A stretch of 64,000 nt of DNA, taken from Rhyacophila brunnea (Eukaryota; Arthropoda; Insecta; Trichoptera; Rhyacophilidae). Under the pieces are notes generated by a model, which did not search any database, was not told the DNA's origin, and saw only the letters and a list, made by a program, of their open reading frames with translations. The position numbers and the translations under genes are program-made. The stretch's first letter is position 1. Each line of letters starts with the position of its first letter. The stretch covers positions 248,001-312,000 of the forward strand of contig JAGYXB010000269.1 of assembly GCA_022495005.1 (NCBI GenBank). Reading direction: 5' to 3'. Shown in pieces: positions 1-12,600 of the stretch.

Positions 1-29
1 CTACCAAAATTTGAATGTTATTTTCTCAG

Positions 30-3000
30 GTTTTCCAGATATTAGTCCATTGGCGATTCGAGCGAGTGAATCTCACAAATGATTTGGCAATTCTAATTCT
101 TGCTACTGAAGTCACTTTCACCGATTACGTACAACCGGTTTGCTTGTGGGATACGGTAGATGCTGACCGAGAAAGTATATTTAGAAAAATCGGATACGTA
201 AGTATTTTAAACAAAATCAATTTGCTGGTGAATTAGTTACTTATATTAATTATCAATATGTTAATACATACAACACAATTTAGTTAATCAATCCCTGACA
301 ACCAATCCACATTTTATTGTGTGAAAAATACAAAATTATTAGAAATCTAACCTAAAAAACCTAGCCGAATTAAAAATCTTTTTTTTTTTAAACGGTACAT
401 GTCCCTACTTCAGTTATAGTTTGTCAATTTATGGCTACGGTTGTATGTTGTAGCTGATTTGGTCTTTAGTTTTAATTTTATTGATACTCGCTTTTAAAGA
501 AAAGAAAATAATTAAATTTTACATAAAAACCACTGGGAAATGCCAATAGAAATGGCGTATTTCAAAAAAATACTACCTTATTCTTAGTTTAATAATTATT
601 ATAAAACAATCACTATTCATAGTATGTTTATCACACTTGAATGGTCAAAGACATAGCTTATAATCAGTATCTTTAGAATTATCTTCAAATGTGTTAATCA
701 TGCCCATTTTTTGAATAATAAAATGGCTAATTCTTGTCAAATTTGGGATCACAGAGATTATCAATATAATTTTCAACATAAATTTTACTAATGGTTTTAT
801 AAATGCATTTAAAAAAAAAAATCTAAAAAATCTTAACACCACTGCACATGGATGTACTGAAATATGACTATATTCTAAAACATTAGATCGAGAGGTTTAA
901 AAGAATACTTACTATTTTATGTAATAAAAATACTTTATGCAGTCATCAAATGTTTAAAATAAATATTATAAAGGATAATAAGACTTCAAAATTATATAAA
1001 TAGATTATCTACAACGTTTAAGGAATGTCCAGGATCATGCTTTGAAAATACCACAAAACCTCCATTTTGACCTACGCGGAGCACGTGGGCCATTAATGAT
1101 AAATCTTTTAAATCCATTTTATGATTATCCCAGTAAGTGAATACTTACGTCATAACTCATAAGCCAATTGTGGGATAGCAATAGGGAGTGATGTTGAGAG
1201 GTTTGTTTCGTTTTGTGTCTTAGGTTGTCGTAATTTTGATAGGCCAGACCGACACTCGACTGGACAAATAGATTGAAATAAACATAAGAGAACCAACTGC
1301 GAAATTACTAAATGGAGATATTGAGCTTCAATATACTTTATGTAAATGTTGGGAACATGAAAACTATTAAATGCTGTGACTATTATTAATATATCTCTAT
1401 TACCATTAAAAGAATATAAAATACAGTAAAATATCTTAGGATATTAAACAATAATACAGTTGGTTCCTTTTCATTTTATGACATTTTCCATACAAACAAT
1501 CACTAGAAACTATTTTACATATAGGAACCAACTGCTGATTCTCTTGTTTATTATTCCAAATTACTTGCTAAGTCGTCAACTATTTATTTATTACAAAATA
1601 TCAAATTGCAAATAAATTTTTGTATATATACTTTAATAACCTAAGCAAATAACTAAGGTAAAGATAGAGTACTCCATACCATCAAAGAAACCTTGACCTC
1701 TTGCCTCTTCTAACACTTTGATACTGACTATGATACGAGGGTGGGTCAATAAGTCCTTAGAAAAGCCGACAGGTGGCGCGACTAGTACTGTAAGCGGTTT
1801 GTTTTCATGCAGCGGCACTACCGATTCAGTATGCTGCGAAGTTTCAATCAGATTGGTCGGGTTGTTGTGTGTTTCTCGTACATTTAAAAAAAAAATTTGC
1901 TTGTGGAAAATGGAAAAATGGAAAATTGAGTTTAGAGCTGTTATTAAACATTTTAATATAAAAGGGTTAACAGCAAAGGAAATAAAAAATGAGTTGGATT
2001 TAGTTCACGGCATATCTGCTCCTTCACTTGCAACTATTTATAACTGGTTAAATGAATTTAAACGTGGTCGTACATCAACAAAGGATGAACCACGCTCAGG
2101 ACGTCCTGTAGAGGTGACTACACCAGAAATGATCAATAAAATCCACGATATGGTGTTAAGTGACCGAAGATTAAAGTTGAGTGAGATAATTGAGGTTACA
2201 GGGATCTCAAAAGGTAGCGTCATTTCTATTTTACATGACAAATTGGGCATGAAAAAAGTTTCTGCAAGATGGGTGCCGCGTTTGCTCACAGTCGACAATA
2301 AACGCAATAGGGTGGTGGCCTCTAAAGCCCTGTTGTCGCTCATGCAACGCAATCCGGATGAATTTTTTCGTCGCTTTGTGACTGTAGATGAAACATGGAT
2401 ACACCACTATACTCCCGAGACGAAAGAACAGTCAAAGCAGTGGATTGCGAAGGCAAACCATGTCCAAAGAAGGCGAAAACCATAAAATCAGCTGGTAAGG
2501 TTATGGCTACTGTATTTTGGGATGCACGTGAAATTATTTTCGTTGACTATTTGGAAAAAGGAAAACAATAACAGGGGATTATTATGCATCTTTATTGGAC
2601 CAGCTAAAAAACAAAATTGAAGAAAAACGGCCTCATTTAAACAGGAAAAAAATCCTCTTTCATCAGGACAATGCCCGTGTTCACACATGTTTACGATCAA
2701 TGGCTAAAATTGAAGAATTGAAGTTCGAATTGGTCGACCACCCACCGTATTCGCCAGATTTAGCCCCCAGTGACTTTTTCCTTTTCCCAAACTTAAAAAA
2801 ATGGCTAAGTGGACAACGTTTTTTTTCAAATGAAGAAGTCATCGATCGGACAAATGCTTATTTTGAGGACCTTCCGAAAACTTATTTTTCTGACGGTTTA
2901 AAAAAAATTGAGAAACGTCTAACCAAGTGTATTGAGCTCCAAGGAGATTATGTTGAGAAATAAAAAAAAAATACAAAAATAAAAACTGTTTTAATGCTTT

Positions 3001-3984
3001 TTTCTAAGGAATTATTGACCCACCCTCGTAGATACTTAGCAGTTGGTTCTTTTTTCATAACAGAAAATTTGAGGCTTAAAACATTTGTCCGTTAAGCAAA
3101 AAGAAAATAATGTAAATAAAATGGAAGCAAGACCAAATTTAACTTGGATCTTTTTGGCAAATTGAAATTTGGATTTTTTTGAACAAGTTCCCATTCATAA
3201 CCCAAAATACCTAAAAACATTTCTTTTCTGCTTATCACCATCCAAATCTGATTTCACTAAATTAAAAATAATATATTGTATCATATCCCTAGGTGGTGGG
3301 ATGGGGGGCTACAGAAGACAGTAAAATCGCTCTAAAGTTAAGACACGCCACCGTGTTGGTCCAACCAGACTTGCAGTGCATTCGTGCCAATCCTGGATTC
3401 TATTCCAGATTTCTCTCTAATACTACATTCTGTGCAGGTTTTGGAAATGGTAAGTCACTATTTGCTTAGATTTAGAGTAATTTATTGAATAAAATATTTA
3501 CCTTTACTTTGCAGACAAAAGCATGATATAAGTATATGCATTGCAGTGGCAAGTGGTGAGTTTTGATTATGGAAACGGTTTCGAAGAAAAAGAAATAGGT
3601 ACATATTTCTGTACATTCCCAGTAAGTGGTTGGTTATTGGAAACTCGGTTCAATGCAATTATTATTTGTGTTTCTTTCTTTCAATAATAATATTGAAGTC
3701 ACAATAATTGAAATACTGTCATAGAATAATAAATTGTGGTTCCATACATTTATATGCATGTATCGTTCTTGTCATTAGATACGAATGTGTGCAATGGTGA
3801 CAGTGGAGGCGGGATGTACTTCTCCAAAAAAGATGCTGACGGCCAAGAGACATGGTTTCTTCGAGGAATTGTCTCTCTGGGTGTGGCCAAGGCGGATACG
3901 GTGGCTTGTGACCCTCACTTTTATACCATCTTCACTGATGTCGCCCAATACGTTGACGTGATTAAAGACAGTATGAGAGTATAG
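30..3984 (+). CDS. Gd-like serine protease, copy 1 (3' part; 5' end off the window)
   Basis: These are the last three exons (30-197, 3293-3449, 3779-3984; 176 residues, TAG stop) of a secreted S1-family protease. The first exon has the catalytic Asp in NDLAILIL. The second starts VVGWGA. The third has the catalytic Ser in CNGDSGGG. Exon borders are GT-AG, and phases (0, 1) match the two complete paralogues downstream, which is how the missing exons (signal peptide, N-terminal domain, catalytic His) are inferred to lie left of base 1. The residue six before the catalytic Ser (chymotrypsin position 189) is Asn, and the residue equivalent to Gly226 is His. The C-terminus is two residues longer than in the other copies (ends SMRV). 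Intron 198-3292 is swollen by nested transposons. Family call is firm; substrate unknown. Confidence 0.88.
1736..3028 (+). mobile_element. mariner element M1 (1293 bp, defective)
   Basis: Imperfect terminal inverted repeats (left CGAGGGTGGGTCAATAAGTC) lie between TA dinucleotides at 1734-1735 and 3029-3030, the mariner target duplication. The internal transposase is frameshifted. It lies in intron 5 of protease copy 1, inside an older insertion bordered by GAACCAACTG inverted motifs. Confidence 0.95.
1910..2963 (+). pseudogene. mariner transposase, DD34D, frameshifted (M1)
   Basis: The start [15 protein letters not shown] leads into two helix-turn-helix regions ([36 protein letters not shown]). 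The first catalytic Asp is in [11 protein letters not shown]. After about base 2445 the frame is lost by single-base deletions, and again near 2565. The remaining frame has the second Asp (HQDNARVH) and the third (PDLAPSDFF), 34 residues apart, as in mariner. TAA at 2961-2963. Not able to make full-length transposase. Confidence 0.92.
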
Positions 3985-4006
3985 ATTAACTTTCATCCAA
4001 ATTTCA

Positions 4007-4012
4007 AATAAA
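4007..4012 (+). promoter_or_regulatory. poly(A) signal of protease copy 1
   Basis: AATAAA lies 23 bases after the TAG stop at 3982-3984, a normal distance for a short 3' UTR. The same arrangement follows copies 2 and 3. Confidence 0.6.
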
Positions 4013-4769
4013 ATATTTAAATAATATCTACTTTCATTGTTTGTATTATTCACTGTTTTATTTTATTCTATCCTTGATTCAAGTATTTCAAAACCAGTGG
4101 TGTAGAACTAAATAAAATAGTGCCAGTCGCTGGCTTTTTTAATCAGATGTTTACCACAAGTGTGTTTACGTGCTCTACAATTCCATACACACATGGCCGG
4201 CCATAGAAAATGAGTGTGTATACACGCAGTACTTTGAAGTCATTATACTAGCCCCAGTCGATTGTTTTTAATAATCTAATATATCGTACACGTACTGCCA
4301 CCCCATGAAATCATAATAAATACTTAGACGTAATATAATATGATAAAATATAATCAATATTACATTGATTTTAAAAAGAGCATCCTCGGCAAACAAAGCG
4401 CGTCGCTGTGCAGGGTTCTGCCACGCACGTTACGCATATTGAGTGATCTTAGTGATACTGTGTTGTGAGTCTTTATTTTATAAGATTATAGAGTGTCGGG
4501 CGCAGTATTAATTTTTTTGGGCTATTTTTTATATTATATCCTATTTTGTTTTTCCGTAAGTATAAACTTTTGATCTTCTACTACTCTCCGACTCAAAATG
4601 GAAGGCGAACAGAGTATGTCACAAAATGTTCAACATTACCAGTTTTGATGAATCTGCACCAGATTTCAACTAATGATTTTGTTCCCAAAGTAAAAGTGGA
4701 TATAGAAAATGTTGAAAACAAAGAATCAAATTTTTTCAAGGTGTTCATGACCAGCACAGCACGCTTATG

Positions 4770-5320
4770 ACTTTTATTACTGATGAAACAAAATTCTTCT
4801 TATTATTGTGCCATCCCCTAGTGGAGGTCGGCCACCATCAAGGCGATCTTATTTTTGTCGTCTGCTACCCGGAACAGTTTGGTGGAGCTGCACTCGTACC
4901 AATCACGGAGGTTCTAAAGCCACGAAATGCGGCGCCGTCCTCTGCTACGCTTCCCATTGATCTTTCCTTGAATGACAAGTTGAGGAATGCTGTATTTTGT
5001 CCTCTCATAATGTGGCCGAGGTATTGTAGTTTCCTAGTTTTGATACTACGTAGAACTTCTCGGTCCTTCCCCATTCGATTGAGAACTTCAACATTTGTCA
5101 CCCGGTCAGTCCAAGGAATTTTGAGGATGCGTCTATACAGCCACATCTCGAAGGCTTCAAGTCTCCGTGACATCTCTTGGTTTAGCGTCCATACTTCCAT
5201 ACCATAGAAAAGAATTGAGAGCACATAACAACGTACCATACGCAGTCTCAGACCTAGGTTAAGATCTCGATTGCTAAGGAGGCGTCTCATTTCATCTCGA
5301 AACAAAATAAGCAGCACCAA
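4770..5320 (-). mobile_element. RTE-type LINE fragment (RT C-terminus)
   Basis: The minus strand encodes a piece resembling the end of RTE-clade reverse transcriptases: MVRCYVLSILFYGMEVWTL, then RLEAFEMWLYRRILKIPWTD and RKLQYLGHIMRG. The frame stays open for about 150 codons. No element ends or upstream RT core remain. Lies between protease copies 1 and 2. Confidence 0.85.
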
Positions 5321-6582
5321 TTAGAAATATTATAATATTATATAAATATATATTATTATTACGTAACTTTTATATAAATGTAGTGACACCTGTTTAATCA
5401 GATTTAAAATTGTTTGTCTATTTTCTGTTTAGTAGAAACCCGACAGAAATAATATTGTGTTATAAACTAGTATCTGCGATATACAGCATTAAGAGTCGCT
5501 GATGCCAACATTTAGCATGTAAATTAAAATCAGGGCCATAGTCCAATATATACTGGATCTAAGTAAAGAAATGCTTACCTAATACTATTTGTTTTCCTTA
5601 TTTATTTTAGCGTTTGAAATGAATTATGTGTAATAAGTAATAATGTGCTTACTCTGACTGTCATCAATCAGTATAATAAGTAGTTATATTTTTATTAATA
5701 CATAATTATTATATTCCAAAACACCCATTGAAAGTATGGCAATGAATTAAATAACTACAGGTAATATATTATATTTAATATGATGTTAGTACAAATTTTC
5801 AATCCAAAAGAATGCAAAATTTTTTCAACAATGAATTATGGTTTTATATCTGCAATATTTTATTTTTCTTTTTAATGTTACCACACCAAAGGGATGTAAG
5901 CGTTAAAACTCATTATAAATCTGTCTAAATGTAGGGCCCTTCGCTCATGTAGACACTAAAATCCGACAAACTAGTAACTCATAAACTGGCCAATGACTGA
6001 TGCTTTGCACACGGCGCTACTGAAACCCACTTACAATAATAATCTCATAACCTCAAACTGTCAAACCCATTGTCTTTCCTACTTGATTCTAAGCTTTTTC
6101 GTAATAACTTTACGGGATTATTCTGGCAGCCTGTAATTACACAGGCAGGAGTATTTTTCAACATCTGCCACATATTTTAAATTAAAAATCAGTTCGCCCA
6201 TCTTAAACTTTTGACTTGTTATTGCTTGTTCAGTTCAGTTCAGTGCTACCAATTTTGGTAAGAAAATATGATTTTTCATAGAATCTACTGATATAGGTAG
6301 CACTGTTTTATGGGTGACTGGAAACTGAGAGACTGAGAGACTAGCATGTCGCGTCTCTTCGGTTTCGGTCGCGAACGTTTTGAAACAGAGATTCCAGTCT
6401 TGCCGTCAGCGAGCCACCATTGAAATACATTAGTTAAATAGGTACTGGCTGGAATTTTAGTTTCAGTCGCGACTTTTTTGAATAAATAAGATTCAACTGT
6501 TTCATAAATTAAGTTAGCGATTGATTCAATATAATACTATTTACTACCGAACAATTATTATTAATCTTATTCATGTTGTTCC

Positions 6583-6584
6583 AG
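6583..6584 (+). other. 5' UTR splice acceptor, protease copy 2
   Basis: TTGTTCCAG lies 31 bases before the ATG. Copy 3 has a better pyrimidine tract and CAG at the equivalent place (21357-21359). A shared acceptor just before the start codon suggests a non-coding upstream exon in both genes, with promoters further upstream. Confidence 0.45.
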
Positions 6585-6614
6585 ATTATGAAAATAAATT
6601 AATAATTATTGAAA

Positions 6615-9600
6615 ATGTCACCCAAGTATATACAACACATTTTTGCCTCATTCGTGTTATTCCAATCGGTAATATGTCAAGCGTTATCAGAAGATTCTCT
6701 TATGTCATTAAATGGTTCTATTATTCTATATGACTACCCTTGCATTGGAGTTACCAGAGTGGTGGAATCATTCAAGCCGTCTGAACCTTTGGTATACAAT
6801 GTAACAATAGTTGCATCGGAATTTGAATTCTTTCCTGAGCGAGTGGAGCTAACGATGAAATTTGATTCTTTGGGTAATTTTACGGAAGTAAGTGTATTTA
6901 TAATATAGGTACTAACTACTACACGCTATCAACGCCCGCGATGGCCGAGCGGCTTAAGCGGCGGCCTATAATGTCATGGGTCCCAGGTGTGAATCCTGGG
7001 TCTGGCAAATACACATATTGTTTTTCAATTTGTGTTTGGAGTCAGAGTATGGACCTAATAGGTTGAGCAAATGGCTAACAACCATTTCTTGTAAAAGCAA
7101 AAATCTGTTAAGTAATACAAACCTCCATCCTGTGAAGGCCCATAATAAGGTCCTATTATGATCCTATTAGGATCGGACATGGAAAGAAGAAGAATACTAC
7201 TACAGACAATAAATTTTTTTTTTTACTATAGTGAACATTTTAACCTTGAAAATACATGCACAGTTGCGATTTCTTCATGTGCACAGAAATTACACAGGGC
7301 GAATGTGATTATTGTTACAGTTGTCAAGCCCGACTGCACTTATACCAAGTCTATTAAGTTCCCTCAGTATTTTCAACGCTTACTTGCACTAGATTGGTGA
7401 GATAAAGAAGGATTTCACGTGTAAACTCAAGATTGTTCCCATGTATAATTAATATTTTTGTATACCGTTCGACAAACAGTAATATGTCGTAACTCATCAA
7501 TTTGGATAAATTTACCATTCTAAATAATACCAAAAAATAATAATTTCAATATGTTATATGCCTTCCAAGTGAGATATTATATCCAGATCATTTTGCATGT
7601 TGGATTTTAACTTGGTCTGCGTCGTACGCTACAAAAATGTACATAATAAACTATTTACACTTCCATCATACATTGCATTATTTATACATTTTTTTGTGCC
7701 TTCTGTAAAATTTGTGAATTATGGGTTACAACATATTGCAGTTTGTCGAACGATACGCTATAGGAGTGAGGGAAAAATATATTCTTGACAGTTATTTTAA
7801 ATATTCAACCTACCTCATAGTGTATACCGACAGAATGTGATTTACGCCAATGAATAGCTAGCTGTTCAGCCGTTCATATCACAATAAAGTTAACATAAAA
7901 TTTGAATCAAATTAAGCAAATTATTGACATTATTGTAATGACCAAATTGTATTATATTTTCTAGGCTTACGAATCAGCGGCATGTTATAGTGATTCATAC
8001 TTAATAAGATCAAATTTTTTCAACCCAACGGGGTTATTGAAACATAATCTTACAATAAATGTTCAGCCATTGTATCCCGGATTGCCTATTCCAAATCTAC
8101 TTAGTGTCACTCTCAACGACAAGGAATTGTGCAACAAAGGAGTCAAAAAAGTGAGTATATAACAAACTACTACGTATCTATTTATGCAATTTCTAATAAC
8201 CAATACTGTCACACCCGATTGGCAGATAGAGTTCAGAGCTTTCAATATGCAGGTTTTGTAATATTAAGCTGTAGACCGATCGGATCCCTGTGTAATGAGC
8301 TGTCAACTCTCTGTCAAGCTCTTAAAAGCCTCAAAGTAACTTGAGATACTGGTATTGAAATTTTTTAAATTGAAAATGCTAGAAAATTGTAAATAAAAAT
8401 GTTAATATAAAAATAATCATCATAATCATCAGCCTGAATCTATCCACTGCTGGATGAAGGCCTCTTCAAGCTACTTCCACTTCTCTCGGTCCTGTGCATC
8501 GCGTTGCCACGTACTTCCACAAAACTTTATCAATTCATCGATCCAGCGGCCTCTAGGTCTACATTGTGGACGTTTTGTACCGCTTGGATACCACTGGATG
8601 ACTAAATTCGTCCAACGATTGTCTTTTCTTCTAGCAATGTGTCCAGCCCATCTCCATTTGAGGCTTTTAATAAACTCTATTACATCGCAAACCCTTGTCT
8701 GCTTTCTTATCCACTCATTCCTCTTCTTGTCCTTTCACGTTATGCCCAGCATGCACCTCTCCATACCACATTGTGCTACTCTAAGTTTCTGGATCTCTCT
8801 TTTACTTAGGGTCCATGTTTCACACGCATATGTGATCACGGGAAGCACACACTGGTTGAACACTTTGCGCTTTAGGCACAGTGGAAGGTCACTTTTGAAG
8901 ACATTATTCAGGCGGCAAAAAGCACTCCAGCCTAGCTTTACTCTGCGAACAATTTCATCTAATATACATCCATCTATAGACACTTGTTGTCCCAGATAGA
9001 TGTAGCTTTTCACCTGATCGAGCTGAGTGCTATTGACGAGGATCTTTTGGCCGCAAAGCAGTTGAACATGACTTTCGTCTATATTACATTTATTTTCAAA
9101 CCTACTTTGTTGCTTACTTCAGCGAGTTCCTGCATTCTGCTTTGGAGGTCTTCTGAGTCTTGCGAGAATATTACTATGTCATCGGCAAAGCGCAGATGAC
9201 TCAGATATTCTCCATTTATGGGGATCCCTTTGTCATTCCAGTCAAGTTCCCTGAATAAGTCTTCAAGGGTAGCTGTAAATAGTTTAGGTGAACGGCTTGT
9301 AGAGAATAGGGAGTAGACTTATTGGACGATAATTTGCTAGGTCTTCTCTGTCACCTTTTTTGTGAAGAATGACAATGCTGGCATTTTTCCATGCTTCTGG
9401 GACATCCTCTTTGTGTATGCAGGCTGTGAACAATTGTGCAAGCACTTCATTTGCATCCTTTCCCGCTTTTTTGAGGATATCTATCGTTAGACCGTCTACT
9501 ACCCCCGGGGCTTTCCCACTTTTCATGTAATTTAAAGCACGGGTTACTTCCCAGGATGTGATTTCGGGAGTATGGTCTTCCGAATTTCCATTTCTCTGTA

Positions 9601-12600
9601 GAGATCGCTGTAGAACTCTTCAACTCGGCTTAACAAGTGTTCCCAATTTCTGATGATAGAACCATCTTTTGCTTTTAGTGCCTGTGATTTGACGTTTTCC
9701 TATCGACAAACATTGCTTGTTTTTGTTCAAACTTCTGCCTGCTTTCACAATTGCTTGTATGAGGTTTACATTGAATTTACGAAGATCTTCTCTTATCTTG
9801 CTTCGGAGGGTTTTGCAAAGTGATGAAAACTCCATATCGTTTTGTGCCTGTCTATCGCTCTTGGTTTTCCTTCTCTGCTCCATAAGATGTAATGTTGCCT
9901 TTGAAAGCTTGGTGGGAGGTGTGACTTCTGAGCTTTTTACGCCTGTTTTTTCTGCACATTGTAGAATGATATTCGTTATATCCTCCGCATTAGATAGGGA
10001 AACAGTTTCGTTCTCATATAAGAAAGCCGATAGTGCATTTTTGAGTTCATCATGGAATTCAGTATTGTTCTGCAAGTATATACGAGCACTTGACTTCTTC
10101 TGCAGTTTGGATCTTTCTGATTTGACGTTCAATCTCATCTTACATCTCACCATCCGGTGATCGCTGCCGGTTTTAGACGATTGATCACCTTACAGTTTAA
10201 AAATGTATATTTTCTGTCAGTGAGGATGTAATCGATTTCGCTGGTCCTTCCTGACGGGCTGAAAATATGGCTATAAAAATAATAATATTATTAAACTCAT
10301 ATGTAAGTTCACACAGGTCGTTGCAGAAGATTCTACTCGCCAGTATAATGCTTTTGTGTCGCCTCAGATCAGTGAGACAAAAGAGGTGGCGGGGAAAGCA
10401 GAAAGAAAATTGGCTCCCGCGAGCGGAGCATCATTTTCATTAAATTAAAGGGTCATCGGTTATCATTGCAACAAAACTGAGAGCAAGTAGGAGGATGCCT
10501 GATAATGTGACCGGCTAGCATCGGCCGTCAGGAACTCCCGTCTGATTGTCAATCCGCTGGACGAGCTTCCTGGCTTTATGCTTCCAAACAAAAATAGCAT
10601 CTATCACATGAGCTCATATGCTAGAACCATCAGAACATAAAAGAATAAAAACTAACAACCTATTAAAACATTGTATTAATTACCTGTCATTTGTAGCTCC
10701 TATCCATATGACTAAAAACAAACATACATGAGATCACATTACTCGAGAATGTGTAAATTTATAGAAAATAAAATCTTTCTAAGTTGGTGGTGTAACGTGA
10801 CATGAGTGAGATGATTTCAGTATGATGATACGTGAAAATGACACTGAACACTTTTTGCCAATGGTGCGAGCTTTCCGTAAACTTACTATTCTCATGTGAC
10901 ATGATAACAATCTATCTCTGCTCGGCACAGAAAACATTTAAGTAACATGTCAAGCGGTCAGAAAGAAGTCGATTTGATTATAAATTGGGGCCGTTGTATT
11001 AGACTTATCACTAGATTTTATGCATCGGAGAAAGTTTTGTTTTAGGTGTCATATATAAGGAGTCTATCTTTAAAAACCGATGAGTCAAATATGTAAAACT
11101 ATCTTTCCACCAATTTGACAGTTGACACCATTGGAGCGACCGTTTGATTATGCTAATATTTACAGGGCTTATGGAACAAGTATGTGAAAATTGAATCAAG
11201 AATTAATGTCGATAGTAAGGCTAAGGAAACAGACAACATTATAATTTCATCTGGAGGTTCAGCATTCAGCACACCCGGTGAAGGTGTCACATGCGGAAGA
11301 CGCATGATCCAGCACGAGGGTCTGATCATCAAAGGTGTGACCAGTAAGCCCGGAGACTGGCCGTGGCATGCCACTCTTTATAGACTGAAAACTACTAATT
11401 ACCAACCAGAATACATTTGTGGGGGATCTTTATTGTCAAAAACTCGAGTATTAACAGGTACATTTGTATTTGTTTGAAGGTTGAAGTTTGAAGAGTTAAT
11501 ATTAGAAAATTGCAAAATAATGCAATTTGTAAAATTATACTAAATTGCATGCTCCAGCTACTTATAACTCGAGGTGCAGCAATTTGGAAAACTAATAGCT
11601 CACAATAAACTGTCAATACTAACAATGCAACACATTACACCAAGGTCGTGCCTCAAGTTATAGTAGTTGAGGGGTATAAAAGCATAACCGCCACTATCCA
11701 CAAATGCAAATTGTTCAGTATTTAAAAAAAACGATTTTAATGTCCCATTTACACATTTTTGAGTGTTTTTGAATTGTATTCACATCCTATTAGATTTGTT
11801 CTTAGACTCGCAATTCAAAATCAAGCAATTTTAGTTCTGTTACTGGAAAAAAAACCATTATTTTTTTGATAGTGGAGGTTTTGCATCTCATTTTTTCAAA
11901 GTGGCGCTTTTGTTATTTAATGTTTGTGGTAGTGGCAGATTTGCACTTCAACATAATTTTACTAATGAGTTAACCATTTCGAGACCAGAACTACGAAATA
12001 AAACTAATATGTATGATTAATTTGTTTTTATTTTATTTTTTTCATAGGGTACAAAAAATGAACAGGTAAAAATATTTGCAAATAACAATGATAAAATATT
12101 GTTAAATAATATTTACAGGCTAACAAAACCCAAAAAATATGTCAATTAATTAAATTTATTAAATTTGACACGTTAATATGAAGGATAATACGCTTCCTCT
12201 GCATATCTATAGAAATATATAATTTATTTGTTTTTTTTTTATTTAAAAAGGAAATATCGAAAACGCATAAAAAAGGATAAAAAAAATTTAAACGATCAAA
12301 ATATAATTGTAAGATACTTAAAATAAAGAAGATACAATTTTAATGATTAAAATGTAAATATATATAAATGAAATGTGAGATATTAATAATATATCTTTTT
12401 TAATTAAACAGTTAAGAAAGATTCGTCAACTACACCGATTGTCTTGTTGATTTGTTCTGGGTTCTGGTTCTGGGATTTGCCAACACAAAATATTTTCATC
12501 CTCAGGTTCATGACTTTCTAAAATGTTGTTTCTTTCAATTATATCGTCGTTGGTGTCGTCAAGGCAATTTCACTTTAAAAAAATTCAAAATAAATATATT

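Larger units (their letters stand above)
1270..3242. mobile_element. 1.97-kb composite insertion in copy 1 intron 5
   Basis: The intron of copy 1 aligns with that of copy 2 up to ...GACAAAT (1269) and resumes at CAAATCTGATTTC (3243). The block between is absent from copy 2. A 5-base CAAAT flanks both sides. Inside are four GAACCAACTG motifs in alternating orientation (1290, 1457, 1525, 3039) and mariner M1. Type of the outer element not recognised. Confidence 0.55.
3985..6582. other. spacer between protease copies 1 and 2
   Basis: Contains the copy 1 3' UTR, an RTE fragment (4770-5320) and the presumed promoter of copy 2. At 6226-6245 three TCAGT pentamers overlap in a row, which match the arthropod initiator motif and could mark the start of a non-coding first exon; unproven. 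The rest is AT-rich without recognisable genes. Confidence 0.35.

Noticed and set aside
4546..4770. Small coding gene MFFRKYKLL...
   Set aside because: No recognisable domain and no splice partner. It abuts an RTE fragment and may be transposon 5' sequence; not enough support.
6934..7010. Functional tRNA gene
   Set aside because: A and B boxes are present but the cloverleaf does not close, and related copies with a common body and A tail show it is a SINE head.
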